The position numbers were made by a program, and so were the translations under genes. A stretch of 64,000 nt of DNA, from positions 1 through 64,000 of the forward strand of contig JANNZM010000104.1 of the NCBI GenBank assembly GCA_031410595.1, read 5' to 3'. Source of the DNA: JANMCE01 sp031410595. Lineage in GTDB: Bacteria > Actinomycetota > Acidimicrobiia > Acidimicrobiales > Ilumatobacteraceae. Positions 1 through 8,603 of this stretch are shown here, in pieces; position 1 is the first letter of the stretch; each line of letters begins with the position of its first letter. The notes below the pieces were generated by a model. The model worked only from the letters and a program-made list of their open reading frames with translations, ran no database searches and was not told the origin of the DNA.

Positions 1-293
1 TTCGGTGGGGGCGGGGCGTCCGCCCCCCCTACCACCCTGGGGTCCCCCGCGCCGCCCCCCGGTCGGGCCCCCCGCTTCTGCTGTCCAGGTGCTGCTGATG
101 CCTCGCTTGCTGCGCTCCGGCTCGTTGCTCACCTCCCGCTACGCGGCGTTCGGACTCGCTTCGCTCGGACAATGCTGCCGACGCCCCCGGAAGCGTCCGG
201 CGCGGTCCCGGTCGGTGCAGACTTGCAGCATTGCCGAGCAAAGCGAGAACGAGCGCTAGGAGCGGTAGCGACAGGCGAGGCATCAGCACGTCT
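1..293. repeat. GC-rich edge with a large imperfect palindrome
   Basis: No gene is convincing here. Bases 1-75 are runs of G and C. From about 91 to 289 the two halves are inverted: TGCTGATGCCTCGC at 93-106 matches the reverse complement of 275-288, and the stretch at 155-179 matches 225-247 apart from small indels. The intervening 180-224 would be the loop. Open frames across it on both strands look like products of the palindrome (one mimics a signal peptide) rather than proteins. It lies directly downstream of pyrE, so it could act as a terminator or be a small palindromic element. It might also be trouble at a contig edge. Confidence 0.5.
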
Positions 294-845
294 CTAACTG
301 CCGAAGGGGAAGCCTAAATCCTCGGCGGTGGCCAGGGATACGAAGTTGATGCCTTCGGCTTCAGCCAGGGCTTTGCCGGTGCCGCCGCGGTCAACGAGAG
401 CCAGGATCAAGATGGGGTCGGCGCCGAACTCTCGAACCGCTCGGGCCGCGTCGAGGGCGCTGGTACCACGGGTGGCGGTGTCCTCGCTTATGACGACTTT
501 GTCGCCGGGTTGCAGGGCGCCGGCGACACGACCGCCCATGCCGTGTTCTTTTTCGTCCTTCCGGATGGAGAAACTGCGTAGAAATCTCCCCTGCGTCGCC
601 GCGATTGCGGCAATGCCGAAAGCGACGGGATCAGCGCCCATGGTGAGTCCACCGATGGCGTTTGCCTCCGAAGGAATCAACGCGAGTGCTGCTTCGGCGA
701 TCAGGAGCATCCCTTCCCCACGACATGCCGTCTGCTTGGTGTCGAGGAACCACGTACTGCGCGCACCCGACTTCAACGTGAAATCGCCCCGCTTCACCGA
801 ATGGGTGAGCAGATGTGTCAAGAATTCCTCCGATGGCATGTCCAC
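294..845 (-). CDS. pyrE: orotate phosphoribosyltransferase
   Basis: This enzyme transfers ribose-5-phosphate from PRPP to orotate, giving OMP in cytosolic pyrimidine synthesis. The 183-residue protein has the type-I PRTase core. The PRPP-binding loop reads VVISEDTATRGTS, with the ED pair followed by T-x-x-G-T-S, and a flexible loop region with RKDEKEHG precedes it; both are typical of PyrE. The start is GTG at 845 or ATG at 839. The neighbour on the other strand starts within about 20 bases, so the two are divergent with almost no promoter space. The length is slightly short for the family (about 180-215). Confidence 0.93.
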   Translation of the reverse strand: MDMPSEEFLTHLLTHSVKRGDFTLKSGARSTWFLDTKQTACRGEGMLLIAEAALALIPSEANAIGGLTMGADPVAFGIAAIAATQGRFLRSFSIRKDEKEHGMGGRVAGALQPGDKVVISEDTATRGTSALDAARAVREFGADPILILALVDRGGTGKALAEAEGINFVSLATAEDLGFPFGS

Positions 846-862
846 GACCGTACTGTGTCGGT

Positions 863-1792
863 GTGCAGTTGCGAATCTTTACCGAACCTCAACAGGGTGC
901 GTCCTACGAAGACCTTTTGGCCATGGCCCAGATGGCCGAGGCACTCGGTTTCAATGGGTTCTTCCGCTCCGATCACTACCTGGCCATGGGATCTGGAACA
1001 GGTCTACCGGGCCCAACCGATGCATGGGTGACGCTGTCGGGACTGGCCCGCGAAACACGAACCATCCGTCTCGGCACGCTGGTGTCGTCCGCAACCTTCC
1101 GGTTACCGGGCCCCCTCGCCATCACCGTGGCCCAGGTCGATCAGATGAGCGGTGGCCGCATCGAATTCGGCCTGGGAGCCGGATGGTTCGAAGCCGAGCA
1201 CCTGGCTTATGCCATTCCGTTCCCACCACTTGGCGAACGCTTTGATCGCCTCCGCGAGCAACTGCAAATCATCACCGGGTTATGGGAAACCGAAGTGGGC
1301 TCCAGCTTCGACTACGACGGAAAGCATTATCGCCTCGTCGGAGCACCAGCCCTTCCCAAGCCCGTTCAAGAACGAGTACCCATCATCATTGGTGGCGGTG
1401 GCAAGCACCGAACGCCTCGTATGGCCGCCATGTTCGCGAACGAATACAACCTCGCCTTCCAGCCCCTGATCCGATTTCGTGAACAACGCGATCGGGTGCG
1501 AGCGGCATGTGACATCATCGGACGAGACCCCGATTCCGTGGTCTTCTCGGCGGCATTAACGGTCTGCTGTGGCGACCGCGTCGCCGACTTCAAACGCCGA
1601 GCGGCCATGTTGGGTCGCGAACCAGAGGAACTCAGGGAAAATGGAGCCGCCGGTCTTCCCCGTCAGGTTGCCGAAACGCTTCGCGCCTGGGCAGATGCGG
1701 GCGCCACCCGAATTTACCTTCAGATGATGGACATCCACGATCTCGACCAACTACAGGTCATTGCCGAACAGGTCGCCCCGCTGTTGAGCTGA
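863..1792 (+). CDS. LLM-class F420-dependent oxidoreductase
   Basis: This is a luciferase-like TIM-barrel oxidoreductase of about 309 residues, of the type that uses coenzyme F420 in Actinobacteria. The RSDHY motif lies at residues 35-39, the SGGR-IEFGLGAGW block at about 96-108, and a glycine-rich IIIGGGGKH segment follows, which is typical of phosphate or cofactor binding in this family. I chose GTG 863 because family members begin at the sequence QLRIFTEPQQG; GTG 815 and ATG 833 are in-frame alternatives but would overlap pyrE. The substrate is unknown. The F420 dependence is inferred from the family and not proven here. Confidence 0.85.
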   Translation: MQLRIFTEPQQGASYEDLLAMAQMAEALGFNGFFRSDHYLAMGSGTGLPGPTDAWVTLSGLARETRTIRLGTLVSSATFRLPGPLAITVAQVDQMSGGRIEFGLGAGWFEAEHLAYAIPFPPLGERFDRLREQLQIITGLWETEVGSSFDYDGKHYRLVGAPALPKPVQERVPIIIGGGGKHRTPRMAAMFANEYNLAFQPLIRFREQRDRVRAACDIIGRDPDSVVFSAALTVCCGDRVADFKRRAAMLGREPEELRENGAAGLPRQVAETLRAWADAGATRIYLQMMDIHDLDQLQVIAEQVAPLLS

Positions 1793-1861
1793 TTGATAAT
1801 TAATGGTCAAACCGTCGGCCGAACAAACAACAGCTTGGTTCGCGCACTATGCTTTCCGGCT

Positions 1862-2281
1862 ATGACAGATACCGCCCCGAAAAAGCGTGGCCCCAAGGCC
1901 GTCACGGCCGAGCATAAAGCAGCAATGGCTATTGGTCGCAATGAGAGCCGGTCAGTGCGCCTCTACCTCGAAGCGCTTACTGCGAATCGACCAAAGCGCG
2001 GGCGCAAGCGAACCGCCGAATCCATCGCCAAGCGCCTGGCCTCAATTGAGGAAGAATTCGTCGCTGCCGATGCGTTGACCCGCGTTCACCTCGTTCAGGA
2101 GCGTCTCGATCTGAATGAAGAATTGGCTGGCATGGGTGAAACGGTCGATATTGCGACCCTCGAAGCCGACTTTGTCGCCTCCGCCAAGGCCTACAGCGAG
2201 CGCAAGGGCATTTCCCATGCAGCCTGGCGTGCCGTAGGGGTCGACCCCTCCATTCTAGCCAAAGCCGGCATTCACCGCTGA
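1862..2281 (+). CDS. conserved actinobacterial hypothetical protein
   Basis: The product is a small, highly charged protein of 139 residues. The N-terminus is rich in Lys/Arg/Pro/Gly (KKRGPK, then KRGRKR at about 62-67), followed by an alpha-helical, acidic heptad-like segment (about 75-115) that could be a coiled coil. No enzyme motif is visible. The basic motifs suggest nucleic-acid or nucleoid binding, but that is inference only. I took ATG 1862 because the upstream in-frame extension has no conserved character; a TATGCT hexamer lies 8 nt before this ATG. The gene converges on purB, with a hairpin between them. Confidence 0.7.
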   Translation: MTDTAPKKRGPKAVTAEHKAAMAIGRNESRSVRLYLEALTANRPKRGRKRTAESIAKRLASIEEEFVAADALTRVHLVQERLDLNEELAGMGETVDIATLEADFVASAKAYSERKGISHAAWRAVGVDPSILAKAGIHR

Positions 2282-2287
2282 CGTGAT

Positions 2288-2330
2288 CGATGGTTTCTCC
2301 CGGGGGCGGGTGCCTTCGGAGAAACCATCG
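2288..2330. terminator. bidirectional hairpin terminator
   Basis: A 13-bp stem (CGATGGTTTCTCC paired with GGAGAAACCATCG) with a 17-nt GC-rich loop lies between two convergent genes. There is no long T-run, as is common for actinobacterial terminators. Confidence 0.7.
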
Positions 2331-2350
2331 GAGCCCGGTCGGATCCCGTC

Positions 2351-3658
2351 TCAGCGGAGGTTCCGCACCGCACCAACCGTGCGGGATGCACCGAGAACCG
2401 CGCGCTCGAGATCGAACGCATCATCCAGCGAGGCTTTCGACAAAGCACTGGCGCGCGGATCGGCCTCCATAAGCATGCGGAAGTCAGTGCGATCCGCCCA
2501 CGCTTTGGCGGCATTCTCCTGCACGATGCGATATGCCTCGTCTCGGGTGTAGCCACTTGAAATCAATGTCAGCAATACCGGCTGGCTAAACACCACGTTG
2601 TGACTAGAAGCAATGTTCTCCCGCATGCGAGCGGTGTCGACCTGCAGACCGGTTAGCAAGTTCTTCAGACGCTTGAGCACGTAGTAGGCCAATGTCGACG
2701 AATCCGGCACGACAATGCGTTCGACCGAACTGTGACTGATGTCGCGTTCATGCCAGAGTGCCACGTTCTCAAAACCGGCAAGCATGTTGCCCCGAAGAAC
2801 CCGCGAGAGACCGGTCAAGGTCTCAGCGCTAATTGGATTTCGCTTGTGCGGCATGGCCGACGAACCCTTTTGCCCCGGTCGGAATCCTTCCTGCACTTCA
2901 CTGACCTCGGTCCGCTGCAAGTGGCGGAGATTGACTGCGATCAATTCAACCGTGGTGCCGATTGTTGCACATGCATACAAATACGCAGCATGCCGATCTC
3001 GAGCAACGACCTGGGTAGCCGGCGTCGGCGTCAGTCCGAGCCGGGTGCAAACGAACGTCTCGATGCTGGGATCGATATTCGAATACGTACCGACGGCACC
3101 CGACAGCTTGCCCACGGCGATTCCGACCCGGGCAGCCCGAAGGCGATCACGATCACGATCCACCTGGAGCGCCCACAAAGCACAGGTAGCGCCGAAGGTC
3201 GTCGGCTCGGCATGAATACCGTGGGTGCGACCAATCATGACGGAGTTGCGGTGCGTGTCGGCCAAGCCCACCAGTACTGCGAGCAGGTCGGTAGCAGCCT
3301 GATCGAGCAGCCCGGCAGCTTCGTTCATGAGCGAACACCATGCGGTGTCGACCACGTCAGTGGACGTGAGGCCGTAGTGGATCCACGCAGCTTCGGGTCC
3401 TCCGATAGCACTTTGGACCACGTCGACAAAGGCGGCCACGTCGTGATTGGTAATGAGTTCGCGTTCGGCCACGGCTGCCACGAACGAGTCATCGATCTTC
3501 GGGGCTCGGGCACGGCAGGCGACTGCCGAACCAACGGGCGCAATGCCCAGTGCTTCCCACGCTTCGACGACCAGAATCTCGATCTCGAGGTAACGGGCGA
3601 ATCTTGCCGTGTCGGCAAAGACCGCGACCATCTCAGGTGGGGAGTAGCGCTCGATCAC
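2351..3658 (-). CDS. purB: adenylosuccinate lyase
   Basis: PurB cleaves SAICAR and adenylosuccinate in purine synthesis. The 435-residue protein belongs to the fumarase/aspartase superfamily. The signature GSSAMPHKRNP is present with the catalytic flexible-loop serine, the GRTHGIHAEP segment carries the conserved histidine, and HERDISHSSVER follows. The GTG start at 3658 overlaps the purA stop as GTGA, so translation is probably coupled to purA. A longer in-frame extension exists upstream but it only reads the purA gene in another frame. Length and motifs are complete, so the gene should be functional. Confidence 0.95.
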   Translation of the reverse strand: MIERYSPPEMVAVFADTARFARYLEIEILVVEAWEALGIAPVGSAVACRARAPKIDDSFVAAVAERELITNHDVAAFVDVVQSAIGGPEAAWIHYGLTSTDVVDTAWCSLMNEAAGLLDQAATDLLAVLVGLADTHRNSVMIGRTHGIHAEPTTFGATCALWALQVDRDRDRLRAARVGIAVGKLSGAVGTYSNIDPSIETFVCTRLGLTPTPATQVVARDRHAAYLYACATIGTTVELIAVNLRHLQRTEVSEVQEGFRPGQKGSSAMPHKRNPISAETLTGLSRVLRGNMLAGFENVALWHERDISHSSVERIVVPDSSTLAYYVLKRLKNLLTGLQVDTARMRENIASSHNVVFSQPVLLTLISSGYTRDEAYRIVQENAAKAWADRTDFRMLMEADPRASALSKASLDDAFDLERAVLGASRTVGAVRNLR

Positions 3659-4929
3659 GGAAAGGTGACGATCTGCTCGCGTCCGGGGCCGACACCGACA
3701 TACCGGATTGGGACCCCGACCGAGCGCTCCAGCGCGGACAGGTAGCTGCGGGCCTTGGGCGGGAGGTCCTCGGGTGTGCGGCAGTGGGAAAGGTCTTGCT
3801 GCCATCCGGGGAACACGTCGTAAACAGGTGTGGCTGCGGCGAGACCATCGAGACGGTCGGGGTAGTGGGTCATGCGCTGGCCGTCACGCTCGTAGCCGAC
3901 GCAGAGCTTTACCTCTGCGAACGTGTCAAGCACGTCGAGCTTGGTGATGGCCAGTTCGGTGAGGCTATTCAGCCGAGCGGCGTGACGCAACATGACAGCG
4001 TCGAACCAGCCGGGGCGTCGGCGGCGACCCGTGGTGGTCCCGAACTCGCGCCCAATGTCCACCAACTTGTCGCCGTCCTCACCGAGGTCTTCGGTGGGGA
4101 AGGGTCCCGCGCCAACCCGGGTGCAGTAGGCCTTGGCGATGCCGATGACCTTGGCGATGTCACGCGGCCCTATACCGGCTCCGGCGCAGGCCCCACCGGC
4201 TACGGGGTTGGACGACGTGACGTACGGATAGGTGCCCTGATCAAGATCAAGGAACGTGGCTTGAGCGCCTTCGAAGAGGATGTCCTGACCGGCGTCGAGT
4301 GCGTCGTGGATGAGACCAACGGTATCGGCAATGAACGGCGTGACCCGGTCGGCGACCTCGCCGGCGTAGAGCGCCACGATGGCCTCAATATCCAGGGCCT
4401 CGACGCCGAGGGCGACGAGCAGCTCATTTTCGGCCTCACCTCTGGCCTTGAGCGTTGCCGCAAACGACGCACGATCGAGCATCTCGCCGGCGTGGATACC
4501 GACACGACGCGCCTTGTCGGCATAGGCCGGACCTATACCCTTCAACGTGGTGCCGATTTTGGCGTCGCCACGCGCCAGCTCAGCGGCCGCGTCGTGCGCA
4601 GAGTGCCACGGCAGGATCAGGTGTGAACGGCTCGACAGTTTGATCTTGGAGCAGTCGACGCCCTTTTCGACGAGATTGTCGATCTCGCGCAGGAACGTTA
4701 TGGGGTCGACCACGACGCCATTTCCGATGACCGGCACCACCGAGGGGTACAGCACGCCAGAGGGGATGAGGTGCAACGCGAACTTCACACCATCAACCAC
4801 GAGCGTGTGCCCGGCGTTATGGCCGCCCTGATAGCGCACAACCATCGCCACTTCATGGGCGAGTTGATCGGTGATCTTGCCTTTGCCTTCATCACCCCAC
4901 TGGGTTCCGACGACGACTGTTGCTGGCAT
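3655..4929 (-). CDS. purA: adenylosuccinate synthetase
   Basis: PurA joins IMP and aspartate at the expense of GTP in the first committed step to AMP. The 424-residue protein begins with the classical GTP-binding loop GTQWGDEGKGK at residues 8-18, followed by the YQGGHNAGHT block around 33-42 that holds the catalytic histidine. The length is normal for the family. It is translationally coupled to purB by a 4-base overlap. An AGGAGG-like ribosome site lies just upstream (the plus strand shows GGCCTCCTC at 4935-4943). Both steps from IMP to AMP are therefore in one transcript. Confidence 0.97.
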   Translation of the reverse strand: MPATVVVGTQWGDEGKGKITDQLAHEVAMVVRYQGGHNAGHTLVVDGVKFALHLIPSGVLYPSVVPVIGNGVVVDPITFLREIDNLVEKGVDCSKIKLSSRSHLILPWHSAHDAAAELARGDAKIGTTLKGIGPAYADKARRVGIHAGEMLDRASFAATLKARGEAENELLVALGVEALDIEAIVALYAGEVADRVTPFIADTVGLIHDALDAGQDILFEGAQATFLDLDQGTYPYVTSSNPVAGGACAGAGIGPRDIAKVIGIAKAYCTRVGAGPFPTEDLGEDGDKLVDIGREFGTTTGRRRRPGWFDAVMLRHAARLNSLTELAITKLDVLDTFAEVKLCVGYERDGQRMTHYPDRLDGLAAATPVYDVFPGWQQDLSHCRTPEDLPPKARSYLSALERSVGVPIRYVGVGPGREQIVTFP

Positions 4930-5039
4930 AGAGGGCCTCCTCGGGGACGGCTTACCGAGGGATTCTAGATGGATGCCCGGTCCGGAGAGCCAAATCGGCC
5001 ATTAGGGTGGGGGACCCGAACGAAATCGGAGGAGTCCCC

Positions 5040-5597
5040 GTGCGAGGACAAGTTCTGAGTTGGTGTGTTGCCGTCAGCATTCTGGCGGGTTGCGGATCAT
5101 CAAAGGCGGTGTCCACCGGTTCACCGGCAAATGCGACCGCGACGACCGGAGCGGTGACCGTCACAACAGCAGCGTCGGCAGCGACAACCACTGCCAACGC
5201 TGCTCCAAAGTTGACCGGCGCCGCCGACAACGACTTCTGCCGCTATCTCGTTGACCTTGGGACGAAGACCACGTTCGATGACCTTGATGTCCCGGTCGGC
5301 CAGAGTCCCGAGCAGCTGAAGCAGGCGACGAACGTGGCCCAAAAGCTTTACAGTGACCTGGCCGCGCGGGCACCCGCCGAGATCAAGACCGACATCACGA
5401 CTCTGTCCGCGAACTTCAATCGGCTGGCCGCGATCTACGCGTCGGTCGGCTACGACACCGTCAAGCTTCAACAGCAAATGTCCGACCCAGCCAGCGGCAT
5501 TGCGGTTGAATTCGGCAAACTCGGTACGACCGATTCGGCCGCCGCTGGTGAACGGGTGGACGCCTACATTCAGAGCGTGTGCGGTCTGAGAGGCTGA
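5040..5597 (+). CDS. putative secreted lipoprotein
   Basis: The 185-residue product starts with a short basic N-terminus and a hydrophobic stretch ending in a lipobox, ILAGC, with the lipidated Cys near residue 20. A Ser/Thr/Ala-rich linker follows (about 22-60), then a helical domain with conserved-looking DNDFC and a C-terminal QSVCGL, so two cysteines could form a disulfide. It is probably anchored on the outer face of the membrane. I chose GTG 5040 because GGAGGAG lies at 5028-5034, five bases upstream. No function can be assigned. It converges on the clpB end. Confidence 0.75.
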   Translation: MRGQVLSWCVAVSILAGCGSSKAVSTGSPANATATTGAVTVTTAASAATTTANAAPKLTGAADNDFCRYLVDLGTKTTFDDLDVPVGQSPEQLKQATNVAQKLYSDLAARAPAEIKTDITTLSANFNRLAAIYASVGYDTVKLQQQMSDPASGIAVEFGKLGTTDSAAAGERVDAYIQSVCGLRG

Positions 5598-5607
5598 CCA
5601 TCCCCGT

Positions 5608-5631
5608 GCGCCTATCGAATCACGTAGGCGC
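5608..5631. terminator. weak hairpin at the clpB 3' end
   Basis: A 7-bp inverted repeat (GCGCCTA/TAGGCGC, 10-nt loop) spans the clpB stop codon and lies 11 bases after the convergent lipoprotein gene. It may terminate both transcripts, but it is short and lacks a T-tract. Confidence 0.35.
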
Positions 5632-8095
5632 CATCTACGACGTCGACTGTAAGGGTGTCGCCTTCGCCGATCTTTCCTTCGAGAATGACCATGGCCGCCC
5701 TGTCGCCGATCTCGCGCTGGATAACGCGCTTGAGCGGGCGAGCACCGAAGGCTTCATCGAAACCGTCATGGGCCAACTTGGCCTCTGCCGCTGGCGTGAC
5801 CACCATGGTGATGCGGCGGTCGGCCAGGCGTTGGCGGATGGATTTCAGTTGAATACCGACGATACGGGTGAGGTCGGCTTCGGTTAGTGACCGGAACCGG
5901 ATGATGTCATCGATGCGGTTCACGAACTCCGGCCGGAAATGCGTGATGGGATCGCCCGGCAGGTTCGAGGTCATGATGAGCACGCAGTTCGTGAAGTTGA
6001 CCGTGCGACCCTGGCCGTCGGTGAGGCGACCGTCGTCGAGTACTTGCAGCAGCACGTTGAAGACGTCGGGATGGGCCTTTTCTATCTCGTCGAGCAGCAC
6101 CACCGAGTACGGGCGACGACGAACCGCCTCGGTGAGTTGGCCGCCTTCGTCGTAACCGACATAGCCGGGAGGCGCGCCGATGAGGCGGCTGACCGCGTGC
6201 TTTTCCATGTACTCGCTCATATCGATACGGACCATGGCCCGCTCGTCATCAAACAGGTACTCGGCCAGGGCCCGTGCCAACTCGGTCTTACCGACGCCGG
6301 TCGGGCCGAGGAACATGAACGACCCGATCGGACGATTCGGATCGGCCAGTCCGGCACGACTACGGCGAATGGCGTTGGACACGGCGATGACGGCTTCGTC
6401 CTGCCCGACGACACGCTCGTGCAGCATGCCTTCGAGCTGCACCAGCTTGGCCATCTCGCCTTCCATCAACCGACTTACGGGCACGCCGGTTGATTTTGAA
6501 ACGACCTGGGCGATGTCCTCGGCGTCGACTTCTTCTTTCAACATGCGACTTCCCTTTTGCAGGTCGTCGAGGTGTGTAGAAGCCTCCGCGATGCGGCGGT
6601 CGAGTTCGGGAATGCGGCCGAACCGGATCTCGGCGGCCTTGGCCAAATCGTTCTCCCGCTCGACCTGGGTACCGAGATGCTCCCGCTCCTCTTTCAACGT
6701 ACGAATCGCAGCGATAGCTTCCTTTTCCCCTTCCCATCGCCCTTTCATCTCGGCCGATGTGTCCTTCAGGTCTCGCAACTCCTCGTTGATGTCATCGAGC
6801 CGATCCTTCGAGGCCTGGTCGGTCTCCTTGTCCAACGCGAGATGCTCAATTTCGAGCTGCATGATGCGACGGTCGATGACGTCGATCTCAGTCGGCAGAG
6901 AATCGATCTCGATGCGCAGACGTGACGCCGCTTCGTCGATGAGGTCGATGGCCTTGTCGGGCAGGAAGCGGTTGGTGATGTAGCGGTTCGACAGCACGGC
7001 AGCCGACACCAGCGCCGAGTCCTGAATGCGAACGCCGTGATGCACCTCGTAACGTTCTTTCAGACCGCGCAGGATCCCAATGGTGTCCTCGACCGACGGT
7101 TCGCCGACATACACCTGCTGGAAACGACGCTCGAGCGCAGAGTCTTTCTCGATATACTTGCGGTACTCGTCAAGCGTGGTGGCACCGATCATTCGCAACT
7201 CGCCGCGGGCCAGCATCGGCTTGATCATGTTGCCAGCGTCCATGGCCCCTTCGGCCGCGCCGGCGCCCACGATGGTGTGCAACTCGTCAACGAAGGTGAT
7301 GACCTCACCCTCGGCGTCAGTGATCTCTTTCAGCACGGCCTTCAGCCGTTCCTCGAACTCACCGCGGTACTTGGCACCGGCGATCATCGAGCCGATGTCG
7401 AGCGAAATAAGTCGCTTGTTCTTCAGACCCTCAGGCACGTCGCCGTCGGCGATGCGCTTGGCCAAACCCTCGACGATCGCGGTCTTACCGACGCCGGGTT
7501 CACCGATGAGCACCGGATTGTTCTTTGTTCGGCGAGACAGCACCTGGATGGTGCGGCGGATCTCCTCATCGCGACCGATGACCGGGTCGATCTTGCCGTC
7601 ACGAGCGCGCTGGGTCAGGTCCTGGCCGTACTTCTCAAGGGCCTGAAAGCTGTCCTCGGGATTCTGTGAAGTGACGCGATGCGAACCGCGAACTTCGGAC
7701 AACGCTTGAAGCAGTTCCTCTTTACCAACGCCTAGCCGATCGGGCATGGCGAGCAGCAGGTGTTCAACCGAGAGGTAGCTGTCGTGCAGTTCCTTCTGCA
7801 CAGCCAGAGCCGCATCGAACATCGCCGTCGCGTCCCGGCCGAGACGAGCCGATTCACCACCGAAAGCCTGCGGCAATTTATCGACGGCCTCGTCGGCGCG
7901 ATTGCGCAACATGAGTGGCGCCAGCCCCAACTTTTGTACCGTCGGCAACACGACCGACCCATCCTGGCGAAGCAGTGCAGCAAGGATGTGATCGGGCGTG
8001 AGTTCAGGGTTACTTCTCGCTCGCGCCTGCTCTTGTGCGGCGGCCACGGCCTCCTGCGTTTTCTGTGTCCACTTGTTGGGATTCAGCGCTGCCAC
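5612..8095 (-). CDS. clpB: ATP-dependent disaggregase ClpB
   Basis: ClpB is a hexameric AAA+ chaperone that extracts polypeptides from aggregates together with DnaK. The 827-residue protein has the Clp N-domain (about 1-145), a first ATPase module with GEPGVGKT near 200, a coiled-coil middle domain rich in Glu/Lys/Arg (about 405-515), and a second ATPase with GPTGVGKT near 600 and the DEIEKAHPDVFN Walker B. After the sensor TSNL it goes almost directly to HFRPEFVNRIDD, so the usual insertion of some 20 residues is absent and the protein is compact. It is the last gene of the dnaK operon, 109 bp after hspR. Confidence 0.96.
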   Translation of the reverse strand: MAALNPNKWTQKTQEAVAAAQEQARARSNPELTPDHILAALLRQDGSVVLPTVQKLGLAPLMLRNRADEAVDKLPQAFGGESARLGRDATAMFDAALAVQKELHDSYLSVEHLLLAMPDRLGVGKEELLQALSEVRGSHRVTSQNPEDSFQALEKYGQDLTQRARDGKIDPVIGRDEEIRRTIQVLSRRTKNNPVLIGEPGVGKTAIVEGLAKRIADGDVPEGLKNKRLISLDIGSMIAGAKYRGEFEERLKAVLKEITDAEGEVITFVDELHTIVGAGAAEGAMDAGNMIKPMLARGELRMIGATTLDEYRKYIEKDSALERRFQQVYVGEPSVEDTIGILRGLKERYEVHHGVRIQDSALVSAAVLSNRYITNRFLPDKAIDLIDEAASRLRIEIDSLPTEIDVIDRRIMQLEIEHLALDKETDQASKDRLDDINEELRDLKDTSAEMKGRWEGEKEAIAAIRTLKEEREHLGTQVERENDLAKAAEIRFGRIPELDRRIAEASTHLDDLQKGSRMLKEEVDAEDIAQVVSKSTGVPVSRLMEGEMAKLVQLEGMLHERVVGQDEAVIAVSNAIRRSRAGLADPNRPIGSFMFLGPTGVGKTELARALAEYLFDDERAMVRIDMSEYMEKHAVSRLIGAPPGYVGYDEGGQLTEAVRRRPYSVVLLDEIEKAHPDVFNVLLQVLDDGRLTDGQGRTVNFTNCVLIMTSNLPGDPITHFRPEFVNRIDDIIRFRSLTEADLTRIVGIQLKSIRQRLADRRITMVVTPAAEAKLAHDGFDEAFGARPLKRVIQREIGDRAAMVILEGKIGEGDTLTVDVVDGAYVIR

Positions 8096-8204
8096 AACTC
8101 TCCTTCAACCAACTCGACCGACATGGTTGTATCCAATCAAGCCCACGGTTGCCCCTTGGGGAAGGGTCCACGGTCAGGACGGCCGAGGACGAAAGACTCT
8201 CGCG

Positions 8205-8600
8205 TCAATCTCGACGCAGGATGCTGGGGACCTGGCCGAACACGGCGACGGATTGATGCAACGGCACGAGGTCACGGCGTTGACGGCGGACGGCCTCGTC
8301 GTCGGCGCGGCGGGCGTGTTCGCGCAGCTCGACCAGTTCACCTTGCAGCGCGGCGACTCGTTCTTCAAGGGCGAGAATGCGGGTGACGCCAGCGATGTTC
8401 ATGCCCTCTTCCATGAGCTCATGGATGCGGCGCAGACGCTGCAGATCGGCATTGGAATAGCGCCTGTTTCCGCCTGTTGTGCGGGCGGGTTCGAGCAGAC
8501 CTTTGCGTTCGTAGATGCGAAGGGTCTGAGGATGGACGCCTGCCAGTTCAGCTGCGACGGAGATGACGTAGACGGCTCGGGCATCGGATCGGAGTTCCAT
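8205..8600 (-). CDS. hspR: MerR-type heat-shock repressor HspR
   Basis: HspR represses the dnaK operon by binding HAIR inverted repeats, with DnaK acting as co-repressor. The 131-residue protein has a MerR winged helix: the GVHPQTLRIYERKGLLEPAR helix-turn-helix lies at about 21-40, and the GGNRRYS wing follows. The leucine-rich dimerisation helix (ALEERVAALQGELVELREHA) lies at about 77-96. It begins 3 bp after the dnaJ stop. A matching operator is present upstream of dnaK at 12230-12250, which supports autoregulation of the operon. Confidence 0.93.
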   Translation of the reverse strand: MELRSDARAVYVISVAAELAGVHPQTLRIYERKGLLEPARTTGGNRRYSNADLQRLRRIHELMEEGMNIAGVTRILALEERVAALQGELVELREHARRADDEAVRRQRRDLVPLHQSVAVFGQVPSILRRD

Positions 8601-8603
8601 TGG

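Noticed and set aside
29..289. Minus-strand frame resembling a signal-peptide protein
   Set aside because: It lies on the palindrome and its hydrophobic start is a by-product of the inverted repeat.
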